Assembly (NCBI GenBank): GCA_046154665.1
Contig: JBJXFG010000018.1
Coordinates: 37,086-101,085, forward strand
Direction of reading: 5' to 3'
DNA: 64,000 nucleotides
Source of the DNA: JAFLCM01 sp046154665
GTDB lineage: Bacteria > Planctomycetota > Phycisphaerae > Phycisphaerales > UBA1924
Part shown: positions 40,820-49,921 of the stretch, one piece after another
How the letters are laid out: every line of letters begins with the position of its first letter
How positions within the stretch are numbered: the first letter of the stretch is position 1
The notes under the pieces: generated by a model
The model's input: the letters and a program-made list of their open reading frames with translations, nothing else
Database searches by the model: none
What the model was told of the DNA's origin: nothing
Translations under genes and position numbers: made by a program

Positions 40820-41086
40820 ACCGCGCCCGCGCTCACCCATCCCCCCGGCAACGCTCTGAGACCAGCGCTGCCCAAACCGCACCCAATCGGCGCGGAAAGA
40901 CTGGCACGTCCCGACACCGCCTCGATTGACGCGGCCCCGGTTCGGACAACTAATCATGCACTCGGGCCTCACGGCGCTGGCGCGCCCGGGCGTGCTGAGC
41001 GAGACGAGGCCTGAAGACGCGGCACCCTCACGGTGCGTTCGCGATTGGTCCCGCGTCGGGCATGGCTTGATTGCTTGGAGACCGGT

Positions 41087-41794
41087 TCAATCGTCGGAGC
41101 CCGCTCCGCGCCACGAGACGCCGAGCAGTTCGTCCATCGACGACTCGGCCCCCTGAATCCGTCGCGCCAGCTCGGCCCGCTGAGCCTCGGTGAGGGCCGC
41201 GAGCATCTTGGCGCGGGTGGCGTTGAAGTCGGGGCGCGGGCCGGGGGTCTGCCCCGTGGCGTCGCGCTTCTCGCGCTCGGCCGCGACATTGGCGCGCTCC
41301 TGCTCGGCGAGTTCCTGCAACTCGGCGCGGAGTCGATCGACCTCCTTGATCGCCGCATCGCGCTGCACGCGCAGCTTTTCGCGCTCGGGCGACCCCGGCT
41401 TCGACGCCTGGATGGCGTCGCGGAGCCGCTCACGCTCAGCCTGCGCGGCCTCCAGTTTGGCTCGGGCCGCGCGGTTCTTCTCGCGGCGCTGTTCGACCGC
41501 CTCTTGCACGTCCTTGTTGGCCTCGGAACGGTCTTTGGCCGACGACGAGATCGTCTGCTGGTGCGCCTGCAGGGCCGCGGCGTAGTCCTTCTGCAATGCC
41601 CGCAAGGCCTCGCGCTGCGGGCCCGTCAGCCGCAGGGCGGCGTCGGTGCTTTCGCTCCCCATGCCCGCCAGTTCGCGCAGGAAGAGCACCGGGCTCGAAG
41701 CGCCACTCGCCTCGGCGCGAGCCTGGGCCGGGCTCGCACCGGCGAGCGCGAAACACAGCAGAAGCGCAAAGACAGACGAACGGATCATTTGCAT
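41087..41794 (-). CDS. Exported coiled-coil protein with LTxxQ motifs (Spy/CpxP-like)
   Basis: The 235-residue product has a signal peptide (SSVFALLLCFALAGASPAQA) and an almost wholly helical mature part with a long Glu/Arg/Ala coiled coil (about residues 85-190). It has two LTxxQ motifs, LTGPQ near residue 57 and LTEAQ near 205, which mark the periplasmic Spy/CpxP family that acts as envelope-stress chaperones or sensors. The spacing between the motifs is longer than in Spy. Periplasmic location is likely; the role is inferred. No partner two-component genes adjoin it. Confidence 0.78.
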   Translation of the reverse strand: MQMIRSSVFALLLCFALAGASPAQARAEASGASSPVLFLRELAGMGSESTDAALRLTGPQREALRALQKDYAAALQAHQQTISSSAKDRSEANKDVQEAVEQRREKNRAARAKLEAAQAERERLRDAIQASKPGSPEREKLRVQRDAAIKEVDRLRAELQELAEQERANVAAEREKRDATGQTPGPRPDFNATRAKMLAALTEAQRAELARRIQGAESSMDELLGVSWRGAGSDD

Positions 41795-41909
41795 GGGTGG
41801 GCTCCACAGCAGGTGCGAGAGAAGGATGAATGTCGACGACTGAAGTGGAGAGAGAACCGAGCAATCGGCGGATGCGCGGCGTCGGCAAAGATACCTTCAT
41901 CGCCGGACC

Positions 41910-41946
41910 AAAAAGACGCACGCCCCGGCCAAAGGCCGGGGCGTGC
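41910..41946 (-). terminator. Rho-independent terminator for the DUF4394 gene
   Basis: A perfect 13-bp stem GCACGCCCCGGCC/GGCCGGGGCGTGC (41918-41930 and 41934-41946) closes a three-base loop. On the minus strand it is followed by a T-tract (AAAAA at 41910-41914 on the plus strand). It lies 49 bases downstream of the DUF4394 stop. Confidence 0.93.
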
Positions 41947-41994
41947 GCGAAGAGGATTCACGTCATCTTTAGGTCGGCCGGCTGAGCGTCAAGC

Positions 41995-42870
41995 TCAGGC
42001 GCGACGGCGACGCAGAGCGGCGAAGCCGCCCAGGGCCAGAACGCCCGCGGCGCCGGGGGTCGGGACGGCGGTGAAGTCACGCAGGGTGACGCTCCCGTCG
42101 CCCACGCCGCCCAGCAGGGTGGCGGCGCCGGTCGAGAGGTTGAGGCTGTAGAACGAGCTGAAGCCGCTGGTGGGGTTGGTCAGCGAGACGAAGGCGTTGC
42201 CGGTGGGCCCGAAGATGTCGAGGCCGACCAGGTCGCTGGTGGTGAAGCCCAGCGCGCCGACGATGGCCGAGACGCCGCCGTTGAACGACGGGTTGCCGCC
42301 GGCCATCGTGCCGATCTCGATGAGCGAGCCGTTGGCCGAATCGATGCCGTACTCGCGAGTCGAGCCGGCGGGGACGCCCGCGAGGCTGTTGGTGTAGGCG
42401 ACGGCAACGGCGCGGGGAACGCCGCCGCTGGCGTAAGACAGGTTGGTGTCGAGCGGAACCACAGCGGCACCGTTGACCGGGTTGAAGCGGCGGTTGCCGC
42501 CGTTGGAAGCGACGACGCGGAGGCGGTCGACGGTGGGGTTGATGTCGATGCCGTACTCAACGCCCGTGTCGAGCACGGGGCTGAAGGCGGGGCCGAGCGC
42601 GGTGGCGGCGCCGGTGATGGTGTTGATCGAGTAGAGGCGGTTCGACGAGCCCAGGCCGATCACCTGGCCGGTGGCGGGACGCAGGTCGATGCCCAGCAGG
42701 TTCTCGCCGGCCTGCAGGCCGGAGACGGCGACGGTGCCGCCGATCGTGCCGGGGGTGGACGAATCGAAGGACACGAGCACGTTGTCCGAACGCAGGCCGA
42801 TGATGGCCTCAGCGTTGGCGACGCCGGCGAGAGCGAGAACCGACAGAACGGCAACAGAACGGGTGGTCAT
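41995..42870 (-). CDS. DUF4394 protein with PEP-CTERM-like sorting tail
   Basis: The 291-residue product begins with a signal peptide (SVAVLSVLALAGVANAEA). It then shows DUF4394 wording such as IIGLRSDNVLVSFDSSTPG, SGLQAGENLLGIDLRPATG and YGIDINPTVDRLRVVASNGG, a beta-propeller-like exported protein of unknown role. The tail AVPTPGAAGVLALGGFAALR followed by RRRA is the planctomycete version of the PEP-CTERM sorting signal (Pro-containing motif, membrane helix, basic end). It may be cut and attached to the surface by an exosortase not present here. GAGGAG precedes the ATG, and a strong terminator follows. Confidence 0.9.
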   Translation of the reverse strand: MTTRSVAVLSVLALAGVANAEAIIGLRSDNVLVSFDSSTPGTIGGTVAVSGLQAGENLLGIDLRPATGQVIGLGSSNRLYSINTITGAATALGPAFSPVLDTGVEYGIDINPTVDRLRVVASNGGNRRFNPVNGAAVVPLDTNLSYASGGVPRAVAVAYTNSLAGVPAGSTREYGIDSANGSLIEIGTMAGGNPSFNGGVSAIVGALGFTTSDLVGLDIFGPTGNAFVSLTNPTSGFSSFYSLNLSTGAATLLGGVGDGSVTLRDFTAVPTPGAAGVLALGGFAALRRRRA

Positions 42871-43072
42871 AACTCTTTACTCCTCAAATGAAATGCGGTG
42901 GCCCCGGCGATGAAGCCGGGGATCGATGCCAAACTCGAAAAACCGACGACACACGGGCGCGACGCCGCGCCCGACGACTCACGACGTCGGCGGACAGCCA
43001 AGCACAGGGACGGTCAGGGCCCTACTCGTTCTGAAGCTCCGGGGCCCAGAAGAGGGGGCGGACAATCCGAGC

Positions 43073-43093
43073 CACGGGCTTCCGAAGCCCGTG
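43073..43093. other. Hairpin downstream of priA
   Basis: CACGGGCTTC (43073-43082) pairs perfectly with GAAGCCCGTG (43084-43093). It lies in the 289-base gap between priA and the DUF4394 gene. There is no T-tract, so termination is uncertain. A second hairpin, CCCCGGC/GCCGGGG, is near 42902-42920. Confidence 0.45.
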
Positions 43094-43159
43094 CTGAACC
43101 GGTTTTTGAGACCTCCACGATTTCTCAGGGCTCTCTCCGATTCCCCTGCGACACCCTCA

Positions 43160-45787
43160 CTATAGCAGGGATACGGGGTCGACATCCACGGCGGTGTGGT
43201 CGTCGGATTTGAGCAGGCTCTGGTTCCGCAGTGCCGTGAGGGCCTCCTGCACCTGACGCGCACCCGGGGCAAGGAGTTCGACGGCGAAGCGGTAGTAGCC
43301 CGCCACGCGGGAGATCGGGCAGGGCATCGGGCCTTTGACCCGCACGTTGCCCGAACTTTCGACGGGTGCGCGCTCGACCGCGGTCCGCAGGGCATCGGCG
43401 ATGACACCCGCCGACGCTTCGGCCTTCGCCGCGTCTTCGTCGCGGCACACCACACGAGCCATGCGTCCCACCGGGGGCAGGCCCACGCCGCGGCGCAGGG
43501 CCAGTTCGCGGTCGGCGAAGGCGCGGTAGTTGTGGGCCGCGGCGGCGACGATGCAGGGCTCGCGCGGGCTGAAGGTCTGAACGATGACGCGGTCGAGGCC
43601 GGGCCCGTCGCGAAGGCCGCGACCCGCGCGGCCCGCCACCTGGGCGACGAGTTGAAACGTGCGCTCGCCGGCGCGGAAGTCCGGGAGGTTCAAGGCGGCA
43701 TCGGCGTTGATGACGCCCACCAGACGCACATTCGGGAAGTCGAGCCCCTTGCTGATCATCTGGGTGCCCAGGAGGACCCGGACCTCGCCGGTGCGGAAGC
43801 GTTCGAGGGCTTCGAAGTAATCCTGGGCGCGAGTCATGGTGTCGCTGTCGAGGCGGAGCATCGTCTGGCCCTCGACCAGGCGCGGGAACTTGCGGGCGAG
43901 TTCTTCTTCGAGGCGCTGGGTGCCGAAGCCGAAGGTGTTGACGCGCTTGGCGCACACCGGGCACTGCGCGGGCAACAGTTGCTCGGCCTGGCAGTGGTGG
44001 CAGAGGCAGAGGGGGGTGGGAAGGCACGAAGGCACGGAGGCACGAAGGGACGAAGGGTCTGATGCCTCCGTCACTTCGTGCCTCCGTGCCTCCGTGCCTG
44101 CGTGCCTTCCCCGATGAAACACCATCGTCACGTCGCAGTAGCGGCACGTCAGCAGCCAGCCGCAGCGGTGGTCGGGGCAGCAGATGTAGCTCGCGTAGCC
44201 GCGCCGGTTCAGCAGCAGGATCACCTGCCCGCCTTCGCCCAGCGTGTGGGCGATGGCGTGCTCGAGTTTCGGGCCGATCGAGTGCAGCAGTCGGGAATCC
44301 GGGCCGGTTCGCGCTCGGCGTTCCTCGACCAAATCAACGATCTCGACGCGCGGGAGCCGGCCGCCCCCAACACGTTCGGTGAGCTCGACGAGGTTGAACC
44401 GTGCCACGGCGTGGTCGGCCCTCGCATCGCCGGGCCGCGTGTTGTGCCACGATTCGAGCGACGGCGTCGCCGACCCGAGCACCACCGGGCAACCGGCAAG
44501 CTGCGCACGCCGCAGCGCCACATCGCGCGCGTGGTAGCGCGGGGCCTGCTCCTGCTTGTACGAGTGGTCGTGCTCTTCGTCGACGATGATGAGGCCCAGC
44601 GGGTAAACGCCCCCCGGAAGGGCCAACGAGCCCCGAGCGTCAGCGAGTGCGTCTGAAGGTTTTGAATCGCTTCGGTGTTCAACGGACCCCTCGCTCACGC
44701 TCGCGGCTCGTGGTTCGGTCGCATCGTCGCGGTGCGAGAACGGCGCGAACACCGCCGAGCGGGCTCCCACCACCACCCGCGCATGGCCTCGGGCCACACG
44801 GTTCCACTGCTCGTGGCGCTGCGACGCCGTGAGCCCCGAGTGCAGCACCGCGACACCCACGCTCGAAAACCGCGCGAGGAACCTCCCCGCCGTCTGCGGC
44901 GTCAGGCTGATCTCAGGCACCAGCACCACGGCGCTCTCACCCCGGGCGATGACCTGCTCCAACGCGCGCAGATAGACCTCGGTCTTGCCCGACCCGGTGA
45001 CCCCCAGCAGCACATGCGGTTGGAAGCGCCCCAGCGTGGCGGTGATCGCGTCGACCGCGCGAGACTGGGCGGGGGTCAGTTCGGGGGGCTTTTCGGGGGG
45101 GCCATCACCGGAGGGAGCCTCCCAGCCTCGGGCGCGCACGCCTTCGCGCACGGTCTCTCTCAGGACACCCAGCCCAACCAAACGGTTGATCGCCGCCACG
45201 CTGGGCAGTTCGAGCCGGCGCGCCAGGTCTCGCGCGGGCAACGGCAACGCGCCCGGGGGCAGGGCGATCAGCGCGTCCCAAGCCTTGCGGACCATCGGAG
45301 TCAACTTCTCGGGCAACACCGCGTCAGGTACTTGTTCGAGTACCGTCTGACGGACCAACCCGGTGCCGCGCTTCACCGCCGCGGGCACCATCGCGCCCAG
45401 CACCATCCCAAGAGGACAGCAGTAGTAGCGGGCGATCCAGCGGGCCAGGCCGACCAGCGACGGGGGAAAAGCGGTCCCTATCACCTTTCCCACGGGTTTG
45501 AGCTCGCCTGACCACACGGACGATGGGGCCGACGACGGGGCGGTCGTCGGCGTCGAAGTCGCGCCGACGGCTTCGACCACCACCCCCTGCACAACCTTGT
45601 TCCCCCGCCCCAGCGGCACCTCGACGCGCTGCCCGATGCGGACCTCCGGCCAGGCATCGGGCACGGCGTAGGTCAGGCCGTCCCAGCCCGGGCCGAGGAT
45701 GTCGATGCCCCGTTCGACCACCACTCGCACCCGCCGCGAGCCCGAGGCGGGCTGGGTGTCCGGGGTTGGGAAGAGGCCTGGGTCCAC
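43160..45787 (-). CDS. priA: Primosomal replication restart helicase PriA
   Basis: PriA rebuilds stalled replication forks. The 875-residue protein shows an N-terminal DNA-binding domain (RVRVVVERGIDILGPGWDGL, QRVEVPLGRGNKVV), Walker A LLGVTGSGKTEVY, the DEAH-like box IIVDEEHDHSYKQ, GSATPSLES, and a Cys-rich zinc region around CCPDHRCGW...CRYCDV and CHHCQAEQLLPAQCPVCAK. Helicase motifs GTQMISKGLDFPNV and QVAGRAGRG complete it. Two dispersed repeats are translated in frame: residues about 359-388, just before DEEH, and about 560-590, inside the zinc region. No ATG fits; I placed the start at GTG 45787, and an upstream start cannot be excluded. Confidence 0.92.
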   Translation of the reverse strand: MDPGLFPTPDTQPASGSRRVRVVVERGIDILGPGWDGLTYAVPDAWPEVRIGQRVEVPLGRGNKVVQGVVVEAVGATSTPTTAPSSAPSSVWSGELKPVGKVIGTAFPPSLVGLARWIARYYCCPLGMVLGAMVPAAVKRGTGLVRQTVLEQVPDAVLPEKLTPMVRKAWDALIALPPGALPLPARDLARRLELPSVAAINRLVGLGVLRETVREGVRARGWEAPSGDGPPEKPPELTPAQSRAVDAITATLGRFQPHVLLGVTGSGKTEVYLRALEQVIARGESAVVLVPEISLTPQTAGRFLARFSSVGVAVLHSGLTASQRHEQWNRVARGHARVVVGARSAVFAPFSHRDDATEPRAASVSEGSVEHRSDSKPSDALADARGSLALPGGVYPLGLIIVDEEHDHSYKQEQAPRYHARDVALRRAQLAGCPVVLGSATPSLESWHNTRPGDARADHAVARFNLVELTERVGGGRLPRVEIVDLVEERRARTGPDSRLLHSIGPKLEHAIAHTLGEGGQVILLLNRRGYASYICCPDHRCGWLLTCRYCDVTMVFHRGRHAGTEARRHEVTEASDPSSLRASVPSCLPTPLCLCHHCQAEQLLPAQCPVCAKRVNTFGFGTQRLEEELARKFPRLVEGQTMLRLDSDTMTRAQDYFEALERFRTGEVRVLLGTQMISKGLDFPNVRLVGVINADAALNLPDFRAGERTFQLVAQVAGRAGRGLRDGPGLDRVIVQTFSPREPCIVAAAAHNYRAFADRELALRRGVGLPPVGRMARVVCRDEDAAKAEASAGVIADALRTAVERAPVESSGNVRVKGPMPCPISRVAGYYRFAVELLAPGARQVQEALTALRNQSLLKSDDHTAVDVDPVSLL
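44018..44110. repeat. GCACGGAGGCACGAAGG inverted repeat inside priA zinc region
   Basis: AAGGCACGAAGGCACGGAGG and further units at the left (44021-44055) are complementary to CTTCGTGCCTCCGTGCC and on at the right (about 44074-44110). Translated on the minus strand it gives an insert with RHAGTEARRHE and SSLRASVPSCLP between CDVTMVFH and CLCHHC. It inserts into a zinc-ligand stretch of a highly conserved helicase. Confidence 0.88.
44625..44712. repeat. ACGAGCCCCGAGCGTGAG-family repeat inside priA before the DEEH box
   Basis: AACGAGCCCCGAGCGTCAGC at the left and CGCTCACGCTCGCGGCTCGT at the right are complementary apart from two bases. On the minus strand it encodes EPRAASVSEGSVEHRSD and DALADARGSLA, about 30 residues. 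The matching family copy in anmK-murQ is at 32890-32977. Confidence 0.88.
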
Positions 45788-45874
45788 GTTGCTGAAGGTA
45801 GCAGGCGTCCGGGCGCGTCGAGCGGTCAGGTCGAGTCCGGCCCGGCTTTTCGGGGCGATCTCGGGAACCTTCGA

Positions 45875-45891
45875 TTGGTTGCGGCAACCAA
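45875..45891. promoter_or_regulatory. 17-bp palindrome TTGGTTGCGGCAACCAA
   Basis: A perfect dyad (TTGGTTGC-G-GCAACCAA) with a one-base centre lies in the divergent gap between priA and the secretin gene, 258 bases before the secretin ATG. The one-base centre favours protein binding to DNA over an RNA hairpin. The rest of this 345-base gap (45788-46132) shows no gene or clear promoter. Confidence 0.45.
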
Positions 45892-46132
45892 ACCCCGCCT
45901 GTATGTTCGCGGCCCCCGTTTCGTCCGCCACGGGAGCCTCTTCGGGCCCGGGCGCGGCGGTCCACGCGCGGTTCACCTTTCCCCTGGCCGGTCGGCCGGT
46001 GGAATGGCGGGAACCGTTGGGCCGGAGCGTCCGAACCCGAGACTCCGCGCCGGGTGGTTGGGGTCGTTGGTTGTTCGGCGTCGGGTTTCGATTGTTTCGA
46101 GTCGCGTTCCGATTGAGTCCTGGAGATTGCGC

Positions 46133-49100
46133 ATGCCCATGCCCATGGTCCGTTCCGCCAAGATGTTTGTGAAGGCCGCGATGCTGGTGGCCTCCGTGGC
46201 CGGGACGGCGTTCAGCGCCGAGCCGATGGTGTCCGGGGAAGGGGCCGAGCGGATCGCCGGCCTGATCGACAGCGGCCAGGTGATCGAGGCCCGCGAAGAA
46301 GCGGTGAGCCTGATGCGCGTGGTGGGCGAGGGCGAGGCGCGGCTGAAGCTGGTCGACCTGCTCGCCGAGGCGGATCGGAAGATCGAAGCCCTTGACGACC
46401 TCGAAGTGAGCGCCCAGAAGGCCGAGTACGCGTTCAAGGTCGGCGATCTCCGCGGGGCCGATCGGCAGGCGGCGGCGATCCTTCGATCCGACAAGGCTTC
46501 GCAGGCGCAGAAACAGGCCGCGTCGGACCTGATGGACCGCGGCGCCCGTCTGCGGAGCGAACTGGCCCCGGCGGCGCACGCCACCCTCGAGCAGTCGCTG
46601 CGTGACATGAAGTCAGGCAACTATGCCCAGGCCAAGGCGGGCATCGCCAGCGTGAGCCGTCTGGGTCTGAAGCTCGACCAGACGCAGCAGGCGCTGCTGA
46701 ACCGGGCCCACCACCAGATTCTTGACCTTGAGCAGAAGAACGGTCGTCCGTTTGACTCGGCCCCGATCGGCTTCGCGGCTCTGGCCCGTCAGGATGGTTT
46801 CGGCACGCCGGTGGATTCGGGCGGCACGCGCCCGCCCTTGCCCAATGCTCCGCAGACGCCCGTGCCGGTGAAGCCCCGGACGCCCGAGCCGCAGCCCGCG
46901 CCGATGATGGAGCAGCCCGCTCCGGCTGAGCCGATGATGGAAGCCCCGGCCCAGCCGGTGGCGACCGAGCCCTCGTACACCCCGCCGCCGGCGAGCGAGA
47001 TGCCGGCCCCGATGGCCGCGTCAGACAACCTGTTCGACCAGTCGGCGACGTTCGACGCGCAGCGGATGCTCCGCGAGGCGGACGCCGCGTTCGAGGCCGG
47101 GCGCTACAGCGAAGCCCTTGAAAAGTACGGCAAGTGCGCCGGGGAATACTCGAAGTATCTCCGCGCTGATGAAGTAAACCGCGCGGCGGACCGTCGGCGC
47201 GAGTCGCAGGTCCGCCTGGGCGGATTCGGGGCCGCGGGCGGCGATCTCGCCCAGCAGGAACTCCGCGTGCGCCAGATCATGCGTGAGGAGGCCGAGGCGG
47301 TCGTCGCGAACCAGATCAAGACGGCCCAGGACGCTCTGGCGGCGGGCAACCCCGAGGCGGCCCGCACCGCCGCCGCCACCGCGCGGCTGAAGTGGAACGA
47401 GGCCAACGCCAACGGCCTGCTCAGCGCCGAGCAGTTCAAGGCCAAGATGAACGAGATCGACGCGCTGGTGCGCCAGGTGGACACCTCCGCCGAGGAGATT
47501 CGGGCCCGCGCCTCGGCCGAGCAATCCGAGAAGCTCAAGGCCGACAAGATGACGCAGGAGCAGCGGGCCCGCGCCGAGCGCGAGTCGCGCATCAACGAGA
47601 GCCTCGACCGCCTCCGCGCCCTGCAGGCCGAGCAGAAGTACGAGGAAGCGATCGAAGTCGTCGACGAGGTGCTCTTCCTCGACCCGACCAACCCCGCGGC
47701 CATGCTGATGCGCGACATCCTCAAGGACACGGTGCAGTACCGCACCTACGACCGCCTGCAGCGCGAGAAGAACTACGGCTATTCGGACGAGCTGCTCGAA
47801 ATCCAGAAGGCCATGGTCATCCCGCAGGAGCTCATGTCGTTCCCGCCGGACTGGCCCGAGATCAGCCTCCGCCGCGGCGACGTGCAGTCGTACACCGAGA
47901 GCCCCGTCGACCGCAAGGTGATGGCCACGCTCGACACGCGGAAGATCCCCGTCAAGTTCCAGGACAACTCGCTGGCGGACGTGCTCTCGTTCATCGCCAC
48001 CGTGACGAACGTGAACATGGACGTCGACTGGGACCAGCTCACCGAGATCGGCGTCGAGAAGGACACCAAGGTCACGCTCGAGCTGCGTGAAGTCACCGCC
48101 CGCACGGTGCTCGACCGCGTCTTGCAGAAGGCCAGCAAGGACGAGTTCAGCCGGGCCAGCTGGGCGGTGCAGGACGGCGTGGTGATCGTTTCGTCACAGG
48201 CGGCGCTTCAGAAGAACAAGTTCATCGTCATCTACGACGTGCGCGACCTGCTCTTCCAGATTCCGAACTACAACGTCGTCCCCGACCTTGACCTGAACAG
48301 CGTGCTCTCCCAGGGCGGCTCGGCGGGCGGCGGCGGAGGCGGCGGCGGCGGCGGCGGTTCCTCGCTCTTCGGCGGCGGCGGCGGGGCCGGCGCCGGCGGC
48401 GACCCACGCACCCCAGAGCAGATCGAGAACGAACAACTCACGCTGCTCCTCGAGATCATCCAGAACAACGTCGACTTCAACGGCTGGAGGGACAACGGCG
48501 GCGATACCGGCGTCGTCCAGAACCTCAACGGCAACCTCATCATCACCAACACCGCACGCAACCACCGCGAAATCCAGGGGCTCCTCAACCAGCTCCGCGA
48601 AGTCCGCAATCTCCAGATCAACGTCCAGACCCAGTTCCTCGTCGTTTCGCAGGCCTTCTTCGAACAGATCGGCTTCGACCTCGACATCTACTTCAACGCC
48701 AACAACAACCAGTACAAGTCCGCCAAGGGCCAGCAGCGGTTCTTCGGCGTCGACTCGTTCGGCGAAGGCGTCAGCGTCCTGCCCTCGGACCTCGTGGGCA
48801 CCTCGGATCGCACCAACACCACCACGAACTACAACGTCTCGGCGGTGGATGACGACGGCACCATCACCTACCAGTTCTCCGACACGCCCTTCTCCGTCGT
48901 CACGCCCAACGACTGGAGCGTGATCCCGGTGCAGAACGGCTCGGACGCACTCGCCCAGACCATCTTGGGCGGCAGCCAGTTCGCGCAGGACGTGCTGAGC
49001 GTCAACCCCGCGCTGGGCATCGCCGGCCAGTTCCTTGATGACATCCAGGTCGACTTCCTCGTCACCGCAACGCAGGCCGATCGGCGCTCGGTCGCCCTCA

Positions 49101-49705
49101 CCGCCCCGCGGCTGACGATGACCAACGGGCGCACGGCCAACATCTACGTCGCCAACCAGGTCGCGTTTGTGTCGGACCTGACGCCCGTGGTCGGCACCTC
49201 CGCCGTCGCGTTTGACCCGACGCTGAGCACGATCTCCGAGGGCTTCACGCTGCTGGTCCGCGGCGTGGTGTCCGCCGACCGTCGCTATGTCACCACCGAC
49301 ATCCAGGCCCGCATCTCGCAGCTGCAGCGGCCCTTCCGCTCGGTGCGGATCAGCTCGGTCGCGGCGGGCGGCGGCGACGGTGCCGGTGCTCCCATCACCT
49401 CGGATTCGGCGGTCGAACTCCCCACTGCCACCGTCACCAGCGTCTCGACCGGCGTCACCATCCCCGATCAGGGAACCCTCCTGCTGGGCGGCCAGCGCGT
49501 GGGCAGCGAGGTCGAGGTTGAGACCGGCGTCCCGGTGCTCTCCAAGATCCCGATCATCAATCGATTCTTCACAAACCGCATCGAGACCCGCGAAGACCAG
49601 ACGCTGGTCGTCCTGCTCAAGCCCACCATCCTCATCCAAAAGGAAGAAGAAGAGACCGCCTTCCCCGGACTGAGCGACTCGCTCAAGAACCCCTTCGGGA
49701 ACTGA
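46133..49705 (+). CDS. Large secretin-family outer-membrane protein (type II/III secretion or type IV pilus)
   Basis: The 1190-residue protein has a signal peptide (AAMLVASVAGTAFSAEP). An N-terminal helical, repeat-like half follows (about 30-600), broken by a Pro/Ala/Met-rich linker (residues about 225-300). Periplasmic N-domains come next (TRKIPVKFQDNSLADVLSF, TLELREVTARTVLDRVL), with a Gly-rich loop (about 730-760) between them and an NVDFNGW domain. The C-terminal secretin barrel shows VQTQFLVVSQAFFEQIGFDL, DDIQVDFLVTATQADRRSVA, VPVLSKIPIINRFFTNR and TLVVLLKPTILIQ. It is much longer than PilQ or GspD. TGGAGA lies seven bases before the ATG. A strong terminator follows. Confidence 0.92.
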   Translation: MPMPMVRSAKMFVKAAMLVASVAGTAFSAEPMVSGEGAERIAGLIDSGQVIEAREEAVSLMRVVGEGEARLKLVDLLAEADRKIEALDDLEVSAQKAEYAFKVGDLRGADRQAAAILRSDKASQAQKQAASDLMDRGARLRSELAPAAHATLEQSLRDMKSGNYAQAKAGIASVSRLGLKLDQTQQALLNRAHHQILDLEQKNGRPFDSAPIGFAALARQDGFGTPVDSGGTRPPLPNAPQTPVPVKPRTPEPQPAPMMEQPAPAEPMMEAPAQPVATEPSYTPPPASEMPAPMAASDNLFDQSATFDAQRMLREADAAFEAGRYSEALEKYGKCAGEYSKYLRADEVNRAADRRRESQVRLGGFGAAGGDLAQQELRVRQIMREEAEAVVANQIKTAQDALAAGNPEAARTAAATARLKWNEANANGLLSAEQFKAKMNEIDALVRQVDTSAEEIRARASAEQSEKLKADKMTQEQRARAERESRINESLDRLRALQAEQKYEEAIEVVDEVLFLDPTNPAAMLMRDILKDTVQYRTYDRLQREKNYGYSDELLEIQKAMVIPQELMSFPPDWPEISLRRGDVQSYTESPVDRKVMATLDTRKIPVKFQDNSLADVLSFIATVTNVNMDVDWDQLTEIGVEKDTKVTLELREVTARTVLDRVLQKASKDEFSRASWAVQDGVVIVSSQAALQKNKFIVIYDVRDLLFQIPNYNVVPDLDLNSVLSQGGSAGGGGGGGGGGGSSLFGGGGGAGAGGDPRTPEQIENEQLTLLLEIIQNNVDFNGWRDNGGDTGVVQNLNGNLIITNTARNHREIQGLLNQLREVRNLQINVQTQFLVVSQAFFEQIGFDLDIYFNANNNQYKSAKGQQRFFGVDSFGEGVSVLPSDLVGTSDRTNTTTNYNVSAVDDDGTITYQFSDTPFSVVTPNDWSVIPVQNGSDALAQTILGGSQFAQDVLSVNPALGIAGQFLDDIQVDFLVTATQADRRSVALTAPRLTMTNGRTANIYVANQVAFVSDLTPVVGTSAVAFDPTLSTISEGFTLLVRGVVSADRRYVTTDIQARISQLQRPFRSVRISSVAAGGGDGAGAPITSDSAVELPTATVTSVSTGVTIPDQGTLLLGGQRVGSEVEVETGVPVLSKIPIINRFFTNRIETREDQTLVVLLKPTILIQKEEEETAFPGLSDSLKNPFGN

Positions 49706-49737
49706 GCGGCCCGGAACTGAATCAGCGACCCCTTCAA

Positions 49738-49765
49738 CTGACCCGCTCGCGGGTCAGTTTTTTTT
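49738..49765 (+). terminator. Rho-independent terminator after the secretin gene
   Basis: CTGACCCG (49738-49745) pairs with CGGGTCAG (49750-49757) around loop CTCG. Eight T residues follow (49758-49765). The hairpin starts 33 bases after the secretin stop. Confidence 0.94.
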
Positions 49766-49921
49766 CTGCGTCGCCCCACATCCACGGACGCATAAGCCGG
49801 CACGGAGCCACAGCTCAGGGGGGACGGGGAGCGGGGTGGGCGACGTGTGGGCGAAGTGGCGGATGAATCGGGTGCGGTTCGCAAGTCGTCGAGTGCCGCT
49901 CGGTTCGCTACGCTTGTCCCG

